Under the pieces are notes generated by a model, which made no database searches, had not been told where the DNA came from, and worked only from the letters and a program-made list of their open reading frames with translations. From Rhizobiales bacterium dw_265 (GTDB lineage: Bacteria; Pseudomonadota; Alphaproteobacteria; Micropepsales; Micropepsaceae): a DNA stretch of 64,000 nucleotides. Made by a program: the position numbers and the translations under genes. This document shows, one piece after another, positions 27,464-36,003 of this stretch. The stretch covers positions 124,001 to 188,000 of the forward strand of contig JAAVUU010000006.1 in the NCBI GenBank assembly GCA_018449595.1. Direction: 5' to 3'. Position 1 is the first letter of the stretch, and each line of letters begins with the position of its first letter.

Positions 27464-28888
27464 ATGACCAATCCGAAAATCAGCGACACCAACCCCATCC
27501 ACTACCAGGACGCGGCCGCTCTCGCGGCGCTCATCCGGACCAGGCAGCTTTCGTCACGCGAGGTTGTGCAGGCGCATCTGGACCGCATCGCCGCCGTCAA
27601 TCCGCCGATCAATGCCGTCGTGACCCTCATGGCCGAAGATGCGCTCAAGGGCGCGGACCTTGCCGACAAGGCCGTCGCGGCTGGCGCGGCCTTGGGTCCG
27701 CTGCACGGCGTTCCCTTCTCGATCAAGGATTCCCTGGACACGGCGGGCGTGCTGACCCAGCGCGGCTCCAGACTGTTCGCGGGCAACATACCGGACAAGG
27801 ACGCGACCGCCGTCGCACGCTTCAAGGCGGCCGGCGGCATTGCGCTGATGAAGACCAATGTGCCGGAATTCTCCTTCTGGACCGAGACGGACAATCGCGT
27901 CACCGGCCGCACCAACAATCCCTGGAATCTCGCGCGCACCCCCGGCGGTTCGTCGGGCGGCGAATCGGCCGCGCTCGCCGCCGGCATGTCGCCCATCGGC
28001 ATCGGCAGCGACGTGATGATATCCCTGCGTGGGCCTGCCGCCTTCACCGGAATCGCAGCGCTGAAGGCCACCCATGGCCGTGTTCCCTATACCGGCCACT
28101 ATCCCAGCATCCTTTCGCACTGGTGGCATGTCGGCGTCATGGCCCGCACCGTCGGCGACGTGGCGCTCGGCCATGCGATCCTCAAAGGTCCCGACGGGAT
28201 GGATGGTTACGCCATCCATGCCCGGAGCGCCGAGGCTGACGGCATCAGGCTCGCCGGTCAGCCCCTCCGCATCGGCTGGGTCTCGGATGCGGCCTTCGGT
28301 CCTGTCGATCCCGAGATCACCGCCGCCGTCGCCGCGGCAGCGGCCCAGCTTGCCGGTCTCGGATGCGCGGTCGAAGAGGTGACGTTGCCCTTTATCGGCA
28401 ATGCGTTCGGGGCGCTCGCCACGCTCGTCTATGGTGAAATCGTACCGTTCATCAAGGCGATTGCCGCTGGCCGTGAGAGCGAGTTGCATGCCGTGGGCGT
28501 CGGCGCCATTGCCCTTTCGGACCCAAGCTTCGGCGATTTCGCGGCGGCCCATGTCCAGTCCGAAGCGCTCCGATCCGCCTTCGCCGGTTTTTTCGAGAAA
28601 TACGACGTGCTGCTGACGCCGGTGAACCCGATGACCGCCACGCCGCACGGCGCCCAGGAAGTGGTCGTCAATGGCGTGACCGTGCCCTGGACCCATGTCA
28701 TGGCCGCGACTTCACCGTTCAACCTGGCCGGGCTGCCTGCGCTGTCGGTTCCCTATGGCTTCAGTTCCGAGAAACTGCCCATCGGCATCCAGCTTGTCGC
28801 GAAATGGCTGGATGAGGCCACCATATTGCGCCTTGGCGCCATGCTCGAACGCCGCGGCGGTCTCGGCAGCCGGCATCCCGACATCTGA
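27464..28888 (+). CDS. Amidase-signature hydrolase
   Basis: This 474-residue cytoplasmic hydrolase has the Ser-cisSer-Lys arrangement: lysine in PFSIKDSLDTAG (near 89), GGSSGGESAALAAG (near 162-175) and the nucleophile serine in SDVMISLRGPA (near 188). The last block normally reads D-x-G-G-S-I-R; here both oxyanion-hole glycines are replaced (M and I). This departs from the classical signature and may mark a subfamily with altered substrate. AGGAG lies eight bases before the ATG. Not a GatA of the amidotransferase complex, since no gatB/C is nearby. Confidence 0.9.
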   Translation: MTNPKISDTNPIHYQDAAALAALIRTRQLSSREVVQAHLDRIAAVNPPINAVVTLMAEDALKGADLADKAVAAGAALGPLHGVPFSIKDSLDTAGVLTQRGSRLFAGNIPDKDATAVARFKAAGGIALMKTNVPEFSFWTETDNRVTGRTNNPWNLARTPGGSSGGESAALAAGMSPIGIGSDVMISLRGPAAFTGIAALKATHGRVPYTGHYPSILSHWWHVGVMARTVGDVALGHAILKGPDGMDGYAIHARSAEADGIRLAGQPLRIGWVSDAAFGPVDPEITAAVAAAAAQLAGLGCAVEEVTLPFIGNAFGALATLVYGEIVPFIKAIAAGRESELHAVGVGAIALSDPSFGDFAAAHVQSEALRSAFAGFFEKYDVLLTPVNPMTATPHGAQEVVVNGVTVPWTHVMAATSPFNLAGLPALSVPYGFSSEKLPIGIQLVAKWLDEATILRLGAMLERRGGLGSRHPDI

Positions 28889-28981
28889 CCATATCCGTGG
28901 TCAGAATGGGACCGCATGGTCGCGGCGCAGCCTGGCCTGAAGAGGCCGTGTATTTGGCTGAATTGGCGATAAGATGGCGCG

Positions 28982-29755
28982 ATGGAGCTGCTGGCCCTCG
29001 CCCGGATTGTCACCTGGCAATGCGCCAGCCTGTGGGTTGCCGATGTCACGCCGGCCGGGGTGCGAAAAACCCAGCATACCGATTTGCATTCTCATCACGC
29101 CATCCAGGTCGTCATTGCGCTCGGCGGGCGTTTCCGGCTGCAAACGTCTTGCGCCGAGGTCGGTGGCGATGCCGCCGCGGTCGCGGCGGACGTCTTTCAC
29201 AGTTTCGAAGCGGAAGGCTTGATCGCGCTTCTTTTCATCGAGCCGGAAAGCCGCACCGGCTGCGCGATCTCCGAGAACCTGTTTTCCGACCGGGAAGCGG
29301 CAACGCTTCCATCCGGCATCGCGGGCGATATCGGCGCCAGGATCGCCACCGCCTACCATGCCCAGGTTCGGAATGATGAAACCTTGGTCGCATTGGGCAA
29401 CGCCCTGCTTGCCCGCATGGCGGGCAACACCATCGCCTGCAGCCCGGATCTGCGCGTCCGCAAAGTGATCGCCTGGGCGGCCGGGCGGCTTGAAACCCCG
29501 ATCAGGCTGGCGGATGCCGCCCGTGTGGGCGGGTTGTCCGCCGGCCGGTTGCGCCATCTGTTTGTCGAACAGACCGGCCTGCCGCTGCGAACCTATCTGT
29601 TGTGGATGCGGCTGACTCGCGGCATTCAGTTGCTTGCCGAAGGCCAGTCCCTCACGCATGCCGCCCACCGGGCCGGCTTCGCGGACTCCGCGCATTTCAG
29701 CCGGACATTCCGGCGGATGTTTGGAATCGCGCCGACCAACCTTCGAATATCATAG
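28982..29755 (+). CDS. AraC-family transcription regulator
   Basis: This 257-residue protein has an N-terminal cupin-like sensing region (HTDLHSHHAIQVVIALGGRF, then AADVFHSFEAEG) and a C-terminal double helix-turn-helix (residues about 165-255). The second helix-turn-helix has AAHRAGFADSAHFSRTFRRMFGIAP, a near-perfect AraC signature. It follows the amidase after 93 bp on the same strand. Target genes cannot be inferred. Confidence 0.92.
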   Translation: MELLALARIVTWQCASLWVADVTPAGVRKTQHTDLHSHHAIQVVIALGGRFRLQTSCAEVGGDAAAVAADVFHSFEAEGLIALLFIEPESRTGCAISENLFSDREAATLPSGIAGDIGARIATAYHAQVRNDETLVALGNALLARMAGNTIACSPDLRVRKVIAWAAGRLETPIRLADAARVGGLSAGRLRHLFVEQTGLPLRTYLLWMRLTRGIQLLAEGQSLTHAAHRAGFADSAHFSRTFRRMFGIAPTNLRIS

Positions 29756-29872
29756 CCCTTTCATTCAAGCATTGCGCCTGGCGCGTTCCCAGGTAACCGC
29801 TGCCAAGGGCGGAAATCTGGAGAGCCAGTAACCGGCCAGATACCGGAGCCGGGCCCGCGCCCGCGACGCATC

Positions 29873-30643
29873 ATGTTAGAACGCGAATGTTTGCCGGCAA
29901 ATCTCCAGCCGATGTTTGACGAGAGCATCACCGTGCGCCCGCCGGTCGAATGCACGGCCTGCAGGCTGGGCCGCCATGTCATCTGCAGGCCAAACGGCAA
30001 TGCGGAGCCGGACGAGATCAATGTACGCCGCCAGGGCATAACCATGTTCGATCCCGGGAAACTTCTTGCACGCCAGGGAGAGACGGTAACGCAGAGCATG
30101 ACGCTTTATTCCGGCTGGGCCTACCGCTTCAGGCAATTGGCGGATGGGCGCCGGCAGATTCTGTCCTTTGCCGTTCCGGGCGATTTGCTGATGCCCGAAA
30201 GCGCGTTCTTTCCAGACTATGCGGCGCCCTATTCCATCAAATCCCTGACAAGAGTCTCGATCTGCATCATTCCGCTCAAGGACATGATGGCGCTGATGCA
30301 CCGCTCTCCCGAGCGGGAGCACCAGTTCAAATCGTTGATCGCGCATGAGGCCGCGGTCATGAGGCGGCTGATTGTCGATCTCGGTAAACGCAGCGCCCTG
30401 GGCCGTGTTTCCCAGCTGATCCTGGAACTGTATCACCGGCTTGCGAGCAAACAGCTCAGCGCGAAAGGGCAATTTCATTTTCCGGTAAGACAGGAGCAGC
30501 TGGCGGACGCAGTCGGGCTGACGCCGGTCTATGTCAATCGCACCCTGGACCGCCTGCGCCAGAAAAACCTGATCGCATTCGACCGCCAGCGCATGACGAT
30601 CCTGGATGTCGAGGAGCTTCATGCCATCGCGGAAGAAGAATAG
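29873..30643 (+). CDS. FNR-like Crp/Fnr regulator with four candidate cluster cysteines
   Basis: This protein of about 256 residues has C27, C30 and C38 (ECTACRLGRHVIC) plus C131 (RVSICIIP). In E. coli FNR the ligands are C20, C23, C29 and C122; the distance from third to fourth cysteine is 93 residues in both, supporting an oxygen-sensitive [4Fe-4S] cluster. The sensor barrel and the winged helix (RQEQLADAVGLTPVYVNRTLDRLR) are close to those of the paralogue at 15622. The start is uncertain: neither ATG 29873 nor ATG 29912 has a clear ribosome site. Confidence 0.88.
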   Translation: MLERECLPANLQPMFDESITVRPPVECTACRLGRHVICRPNGNAEPDEINVRRQGITMFDPGKLLARQGETVTQSMTLYSGWAYRFRQLADGRRQILSFAVPGDLLMPESAFFPDYAAPYSIKSLTRVSICIIPLKDMMALMHRSPEREHQFKSLIAHEAAVMRRLIVDLGKRSALGRVSQLILELYHRLASKQLSAKGQFHFPVRQEQLADAVGLTPVYVNRTLDRLRQKNLIAFDRQRMTILDVEELHAIAEEE

Positions 30644-30903
30644 CCCCGCAACAGGAAGCGACCCTTACTTATCGCAAGCACCCCCGGCACGATCTGCGCG
30701 AACCCGCACTGCGAACCCTTTATCTTCCAGGGCGCGACCGCGCCCCGGCGATCGTCCGCCGCCCCCGCGGAGCCGTCATGCGAAGCATGACCGGCGTGAG
30801 TGTTGTCCGCCCAGTATAGCTGGACTCGGTTTTCAATAAAATCAGGCACTTAGCGAATTCTCGGCATCGGGATTGGACTGATTCGGACTCATATGCCCGG
30901 ACT

Positions 30904-30923
30904 ATCCGGCAAAATTGCCGGAT
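30904..30923. repeat. Palindrome ATCCGGCAA-AA-TTGCCGGAT
   Basis: A perfect 9-bp inverted repeat with a 2-base centre sits in the degenerate region, within the end of the short fragment at 30923. Possible old terminator or element end; no second copy was seen in the window. Confidence 0.45.
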
Positions 30924-31078
30924 CAGGTCGGACTCACCTTTCCACCAGCGCCAATACAAGCGCCCAGGAAGGACCGCACGGCGCCGGATGGCTGGTAGCC
31001 CCAGATGGTCGGGCGTCCAGAAGCTTCCAGAACGCTGGAGAATGCTGCCTCTACCGGGCGCTGCGGCGCACCCGGCGA
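30923..31078 (-). pseudogene. Unidentified gene tail (about 51 codons, no start)
   Basis: The frame is open from a TAA (31079-31081) to a TGA at 30923. It reads EAAFSSVLEASGRPTIWGYQ, then PSGAVRSFLGACIGAGGKVSPT, composition typical of real protein rather than a random frame. No start codon or ribosome site is present. It directly follows the E2-like relic on the same strand and may be the remains of the next gene of that operon. Confidence 0.3.
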
Positions 31079-31305
31079 TTACAGGTCTCAGCATCGTCCG
31101 GGTTGGGATGCTCGCCGCCGCCCTTCCACTCATCGGACCCTAGCCATTCCTCGAAATAGAATAGCCAAGTCGCTGTCCATGGCACGAACGTCTGATCGAT
31201 GCGCATGGAGCCTGCCCATTCATCGGACCCCGGGAGGTAGAGGCCGAGCCTTGTCGGATTGTGATAGATGTGGGGCAAGTCCCTTTGCGAACAGCGATAG
31301 ACGGA
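31051..31305 (-). pseudogene. E2-like (ubiquitin-conjugating-fold) protein relic, active-site cysteine lost
   Basis: The frame opens after an in-frame TGA and reads LPHIYHNPTRLGLYLPGSDEW, then MRIDQTFVPWTATWLFYFEEW and WKGGGEHP. The pattern H-x-Y...L-C-L-Y-x-P...E-W...VPW...WL-x-Y-x-x-W...W-x-GGG-x-HP is, from memory, that of small bacterial E2-like proteins, including those of short type II CBASS loci. The position expected to hold the catalytic cysteine is glycine here (LGLYLP). A plausible ATG at 31315 (MTFDPSIAVRKG) is out of frame by one base. Probably a dead gene. No cyclase or effector gene is recognisable beside it. Confidence 0.45.
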
Positions 31306-31726
31306 TCAAACGTCATCTCACCCTTCATGACGGTCCTCCTGGGCGCGATGTTCATCGGCCACGACTTTGGCATACCGCCGCTGGAGCTAACGGATTTCAT
31401 CCATGCTCCCGGACTTAGGTTGAAGCCCAGCGAATTGCCTGTAACTGCTTGAGAACCCAGACAGTTTTCTGCCAGCCGGATGGCTCCCGGTAAACATGGC
31501 GACGATAAGTCTGGGAGGAAATACCCCCATTTGAGCCTTACAGCGCCCGGCCGCTACGTGCACCTGGAATTTTCATTCTGCGCCCCGATCAAGCCGCCTG
31601 AGGGCGAATTCCTCGGTGGCGCAGCATCAATCGAACCTTGCCTGCGCACCTAGCAGAAGAAGCGCGGGTCAGACACTGTCAACACGGCAACGTCCGGCAA
31701 ACCCAATTGTTAGGATTACGCGGCCC

Positions 31727-33760
31727 TCACTGCCTCTGGGTCCAACACTGATACATTCCTATAAAGGCATTGGGGTTGTCTTGTTCAAAACTGTGCCAGA
31801 GCGATAGATCGTTTTCCCCGCCCAAAAACCGATCTTGAAAGCATCGCATCATGCGCTCGTCCACATCCATACCGATGAAGCGCTGATCCGAACGGGAAAG
31901 AAAATGCTCAATCTCTCGCAATGTGAACAGACTTTCCTGCTCATGAAATAGCATGTCCCGGCATTCGTTGATGCTGTAAAAGTCCGGCATTGACAACAAC
32001 GGCTCGGCTATCTGCGGCTGTGCCAAAATCGCCTGACGTGCTTGACGTATCCCTGCATCGCTTCGCGCCAGCCCTGCCAAACGACGCGCCGGTTCCAAGC
32101 TCCGCCGTGCCAGAGCACTGTAAAGCCCGACCTGCATAAAACCACCAGGGCGCAGCAGGTTCGTCAGGGCACGCCAACCGCCAAGCGGATCATGCAGATG
32201 GTGCAGTACGCCGCCGGCGCTGATGAAATCAAATTTCTGCTCGGAAAGCGCCAGCAAGTCGCCATGCGCGAATGTGATGTTTACGCCAAGCTCGCGCGCC
32301 TTGCGCTTAGCATAGCTCAGACTGGCAAGACTTAGGTCCAGCGCCAAGATGTTCGCTCCGGGTAGCAGTTGAGCGCATTCGATCGCTGAACGCCCGGTCC
32401 CGCACCCTGCCACCAGGACATCCACGACAGGTCTCTCAACCAGACACGCGCGCGGAAAATTGCTGCGCAGATAGGTCGTCAGAGACATGGCCCCGCCGGG
32501 CCGCGCTGCTCTGGTCCAGCGCGGATAGGGATGAGCTTCGTATTGTTCCCGGACCCTTAGTGATGTCTCGTCATGGATGGGCGTGATGGCCTTGATGGTC
32601 TCACGCAGCTTCAGTTCCTCCAAAGGCTCGCCGACCTGCTGCTTCAGCAAATCCGCGACGGGCCGTGGCCAGTTGCTAGCGCAGAGTGTCGCTGCCTCAG
32701 GCATGGCATGGAGCGGTCGATAGGCCGCTCGCGCAACCACATGCTGAATCTCTGTTCCCAGTATGGCAACTGCCTCCTCCTCTTCCGCAGAAACCACGAA
32801 AACATAGCCGTTAATGAAGCACTGCTGCGCCAAGGCGGCATGAAAAGCCAGAGTTGGAGCACTCCAGGGCCGCTCGATGTCTTCGAGCATCGTGCGACGC
32901 GCTTTGGTCAGAAGCTTCTCCATTTCCGGATCGCAGACAGGGGATGAGACCAGCAGAGCCGAAAACAGTGGATCGTTGAAGAGAGCTTCAATGGCACAAC
33001 CATGTCTGCTACGCAGAAACGACAGCACCGGTGCGCAAAGATCGCCAGGCCGGCACCAGCCTTCCGTGAGTGCGCGCAACAGCATCTCCGGGCTTGCATG
33101 AGTTCCCCCCGTCCGAAGAATACGGCCAGCCAAGGCCCGGTTGGCGCCATTGTCATCCAGCACAAGTGCCCGGCCGATGGCAGCAAGAGCAGCTGCCGTC
33201 TCACCCGCCAGGAGATAAAGGAGCGCCATGTTGCTCCATATCGTGGAAGATCGGGGCGCGAGGGTGAGTGCCTGGCGATACGCGGCCTCCGCATCCGCCC
33301 AATGTCCTTCCTCACGCAGCGCGTTTCCCAGATTGGCGTGCGCTTGCGCAAAATCAGGTACCAGCGCCAGCGCGTAACGATAATGTACGATCGCCTGCGA
33401 CCAATCGCCAAGTTCAGCCAACACCGTGCCCAGATTGTTATGGGCCTGCGCAAAATCCGGCCGCAGTGTCAGAGCGCGACGATAACTGTCAGCCGCTTCC
33501 TGAAGCTGTCCCGCATCACATTCGACCGTTCCCAGGTCGTTATGAAACTCAGCGCGGTTCAGATCGGTCGCCACTGCGCGCCGCATCAGCGCCAGCGCCT
33601 CGACATGGTCACCTCCCATATGGACCAGGCTCCCCAACAGGTGCAGCGCTTCCGGATGGTCGGGGATATCGGCCAAGACCGCGCGGCAGGCGAGCGCGGC
33701 CGCGCGGTGCTGCCCGGACCTAGCATGGGCTCTCGCCGCCTCCATCTGCCTGACCGTCAT
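31727..33760 (-). CDS. TPR-repeat protein with C-terminal SAM-dependent methyltransferase domain
   Basis: This 677-residue protein has about six tetratricopeptide repeats in residues 1-215 (for example DFAQAHNNLGTVLAELGDWS and DFAQAHANLGNALREEGHW), an uncharacterised middle, and a class I methyltransferase at about 430-600. Motif I is VLVAGCGTGRSA, followed by LALDLSLASLSYAKRKA and HGDLL with FDFISAGGVLHHLHDP. GAGGGG lies eight bases before the ATG. Such TPR-methyltransferases modify small molecules or proteins; the target is unknown. It is the first intact gene of the A+T-richer segment and is downstream of the MFS relic. Confidence 0.9.
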   Translation of the reverse strand: MTVRQMEAARAHARSGQHRAAALACRAVLADIPDHPEALHLLGSLVHMGGDHVEALALMRRAVATDLNRAEFHNDLGTVECDAGQLQEAADSYRRALTLRPDFAQAHNNLGTVLAELGDWSQAIVHYRYALALVPDFAQAHANLGNALREEGHWADAEAAYRQALTLAPRSSTIWSNMALLYLLAGETAAALAAIGRALVLDDNGANRALAGRILRTGGTHASPEMLLRALTEGWCRPGDLCAPVLSFLRSRHGCAIEALFNDPLFSALLVSSPVCDPEMEKLLTKARRTMLEDIERPWSAPTLAFHAALAQQCFINGYVFVVSAEEEEAVAILGTEIQHVVARAAYRPLHAMPEAATLCASNWPRPVADLLKQQVGEPLEELKLRETIKAITPIHDETSLRVREQYEAHPYPRWTRAARPGGAMSLTTYLRSNFPRACLVERPVVDVLVAGCGTGRSAIECAQLLPGANILALDLSLASLSYAKRKARELGVNITFAHGDLLALSEQKFDFISAGGVLHHLHDPLGGWRALTNLLRPGGFMQVGLYSALARRSLEPARRLAGLARSDAGIRQARQAILAQPQIAEPLLSMPDFYSINECRDMLFHEQESLFTLREIEHFLSRSDQRFIGMDVDERMMRCFQDRFLGGENDLSLWHSFEQDNPNAFIGMYQCWTQRQ

Positions 33761-33817
33761 GGTCGCATCCCCTCTCCCATTGGACCGCGATTGCCGCCGC
33801 CGTGCAAGGCGGCCGGA

Positions 33818-35043
33818 TCACACCGGGCCCGGTCGCTCCATTACAATGCCATGAGCTTCGGGACCAACCTTCATCAGCGCGGCGATAGACAGCGCGGCAA
33901 ATGCCGCCACCACGGCCAGGGCAATGGAATAATTGCCTGTGCGTTCGGCGATGGCTGTCTGCAGGACGGCATTAACCGAGGCGATCAGGTTGCCCAGCTG
34001 ATAATAGGTCCCCGGAAAGGTGCCCCTGGCTGCGGCAGGCGACAATTCATTGAGATGGGCCGGGACCACGCCCCAGGCGCCCTGAACGCAGAACTGCATC
34101 ATGAAGGCTCCCGCAGCAAGCATTCCGGCAGTGGTCGAAAAGGCCCACAGACCCACCACGGGCAACGCCAGAAGCGCTATCACGATCACCGTCCTGCGCC
34201 TGCCAAAGTTCTGGCTGATCGAACCGAAGATCAACCCGCCGGCGATGGCGCCTATATTGTAGATCACGGCGACGTTCTTCACCGTGGCAGGACCGAAGTG
34301 ATGCTGCACCTGAAGGAAGGTGGGATAAATATCCTGGGTGCCATGACTGAAAAAGTTATAACAGGTCATCAGCGCGATGGCATACAGCGCCATCTTCCAG
34401 TGATCGCGCAGTACAGAAAATGTTGAAGCAGCGGGCGACCGCGCCTGCCGGCGATAGAAATGCTGTGATTCTGGGACACAGAAAAAGATATAGGCGATCA
34501 GCAACAACGCCGGCAGCACGCCGCTCATGAACATGCCGCGCCAGCCTATCGCGGCATAAAAAAACCATAAACCAGGGACGCTACCAGATAGCCCGAAGGA
34601 TATCCCGACTGCAGGATGCCCGAAACCATGCCGCGCGCTTTCCCGGGTATGGTCTCCATGGAAAGCGAGGCGCCGATACCCCAGACGCCTCCCATCGCCA
34701 CTCCGAAACAGGCGCAGACCGCATAGAAGGTCCACAGCCCAGTGGTGAAGGCTATGGCGAAGCTGAGCAGCGAATAGAGCAGCACATCCAGCATTAGGAT
34801 GGGACGGCGGCCGAAGTAATCCGCCAACCGGCCGAAGAGAAAGGCGCCGATGGGCTTGCAGGCCAGTGTCAGCATGACCGCGACCGCGATCCTGGGAATG
34901 GATGTACCGAACTGAGCCGCTATATCCTTGAACACAAAAACCATCAGGAAGAAATCGTAGGCGTCCATCGTCCAGGCGAGGTAGCTGGCCGTTACGGTAT
35001 GGATCGCGGCTCCGGTCCATGGCGATGCTTTGCTGAAAACCAT
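33818..35043 (-). pseudogene. MFS transporter of SHS (sialate/lactate-type) family, frameshifted at a run of seven A
   Basis: Two overlapping frames make one carrier. The N-terminal part starts at ATG 35043 (GGAAG upstream) with the SHS signature WTMDAYDFFLMV and GRLADYFGRRPIL, and stops soon after VASLVYGFFM. The C-terminal part continues as FFYAAIGWRGMF and contains FSHGTQDIYPTFL, diagnostic of the SHS group, to 33818. The break lies at A7 (34558-34564, T7 in the gene); adding one base restores VYGFFYAAIGW. It is either a true inactivating deletion, a phase-variable homopolymer or a sequencing error. Neighbouring cupin genes suggest it imports an organic acid. Confidence 0.85.
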
Positions 35044-35066
35044 CGTGTCTTCCGGTCCTGCCAATG

Positions 35067-35474
35067 TCAGGGCACGGCAGCGGGGGTTAGCAGCGGCTTG
35101 CCTTTGTCGACCGTCCAGGCATTGACCAACTTGACCGCTTCATCGCCCAACGGAACGGAGCGGTGGATAGCGCCGCGCGGAACCATAAAGCTGTCGCCAG
35201 GACCCAGTTCGCGCGGCGCCTGGCCCACGACTTCCAGGCGGATGTGTCCCTGCACGACATATCCCATCTCACTACCATAATGGGTATGGAACGGATTGCC
35301 GCTGCCCGGGGCGACTTCGACGGTGCCGAACAGGGTTTCCTGCGCAGGATCGGCAGCGACATCCGCTCGCTGCAGGATAATGCGCCGCGCCGCCGGCTTG
35401 GGCGTATCCTGTGCAGCGGCGGAAACCAGACAGACCGTGAGAAACGCGACAGTGAAACCGGACCAGCGCATCAT
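35067..35474 (-). CDS. Exported single-domain cupin protein
   Basis: This 135-residue protein has a signal peptide (RWSGFTVAFLTVCLVSAAAQ) and one cupin domain with metal-ligand motifs: GNPFHTHYGSEMGYVVQG (H-x-H...E) and GDSFMVPRGAIHRS (H). The start at ATG 35474 with AGG upstream is preferred; a longer frame to 35678 is an artefact. It is third of three consecutive exported cupins. A catalytic role (isomerase or dioxygenase-like) on the compound handled by the cluster is possible but not shown. Confidence 0.85.
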   Translation of the reverse strand: MMRWSGFTVAFLTVCLVSAAAQDTPKPAARRIILQRADVAADPAQETLFGTVEVAPGSGNPFHTHYGSEMGYVVQGHIRLEVVGQAPRELGPGDSFMVPRGAIHRSVPLGDEAVKLVNAWTVDKGKPLLTPAAVP

Positions 35475-35479
35475 GGCAC

Positions 35480-35974
35480 CTATTGCCGGATGAAACCGGG
35501 AGCCCCAGGGGTAGCAGTCTTCTTGCCGCTGGGCCCCACCCCCATCATCTGCACGATGGTCTCTTCGTTCCGGGCGCCGTCGTAATGCACCTTGCCGGCG
35601 GGATGGATCATAATCCCTCCGACCGGAATCCCCACCGCCGAGGCGGGATCGAACTTGTCGCCGGTCCCTGTCCACCAAGTGCCCTTGATCACGGTGCCAA
35701 TCCGGGTCTCGGGATGGGAATGGGGCGTGCTCATCACCCCGGGCGGAAATTTCAGGCGAATGACATACAGGCCTTGCTTGGTGGGATCACCATAGATGAA
35801 AGCTTCCTTGATGCCGAATTTGGCACCGTCGCCGGGATAGTCCACCCATTTGATCGTTTCCGGCGTCAGGCGCAGGAAATCGGTACCGTCGGAACCCATA
35901 TTCTGACCATGGACGACGGTGCCACCGGCCACCGCCAGAAAAGCAGCAAGGCCGGCGATCTTCCAATTTTTCAT
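35480..35974 (-). CDS. Exported cupin protein
   Basis: This 164-residue protein has a signal peptide (KIAGLAAFLAVAGGTVVHGQ) and a cupin fold: PPGVMSTPHSHPETRIGTVIKG supplies the H-x-H-x3-E set, and HPAGKVHYDGARNEE the last histidine. GGAG lies nine bases before the ATG at 35974. Proteins of this kind resemble the DUF4437/ChrR-type cupins. It is five bases from the next cupin gene, hence an operon. Confidence 0.85.
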   Translation of the reverse strand: MKNWKIAGLAAFLAVAGGTVVHGQNMGSDGTDFLRLTPETIKWVDYPGDGAKFGIKEAFIYGDPTKQGLYVIRLKFPPGVMSTPHSHPETRIGTVIKGTWWTGTGDKFDPASAVGIPVGGIMIHPAGKVHYDGARNEETIVQMMGVGPSGKKTATPGAPGFIRQ

Positions 35975-36003
35975 GATGCTGAACTCCAATATTGGCTGGG
36001 ACG

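Larger units (their letters stand above)
30644..31726. other. Degenerate region at the left edge of the accessory segment
   Basis: These 1.1 kb hold no intact gene. Protein-like stretches appear in several minus-strand frames, broken by stops and frame changes. They include an E2-like fragment at 31051-31305 and a short tail at 30923-31078. Upstream of the E2-like piece a further frame reads SGSMDEIR, stop, LQRRYAKVVADEHRAQ (about 31322-31405), looking like the decayed end of a preceding gene. Small palindromes occur at 30775-30791 (GTCATGC-GAA-GCATGAC) and 30904-30923. No integrase or tRNA end was found here. Confidence 0.6.

Noticed and set aside
30644-31726. Possible CRISPR array or direct-repeat tract in the low-gene region
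   Set aside because: Only scattered short repeats (for example CATCGGACCC twice, explained by a repeated SDEW motif in the E2-like relic); no regular repeat-spacer pattern.
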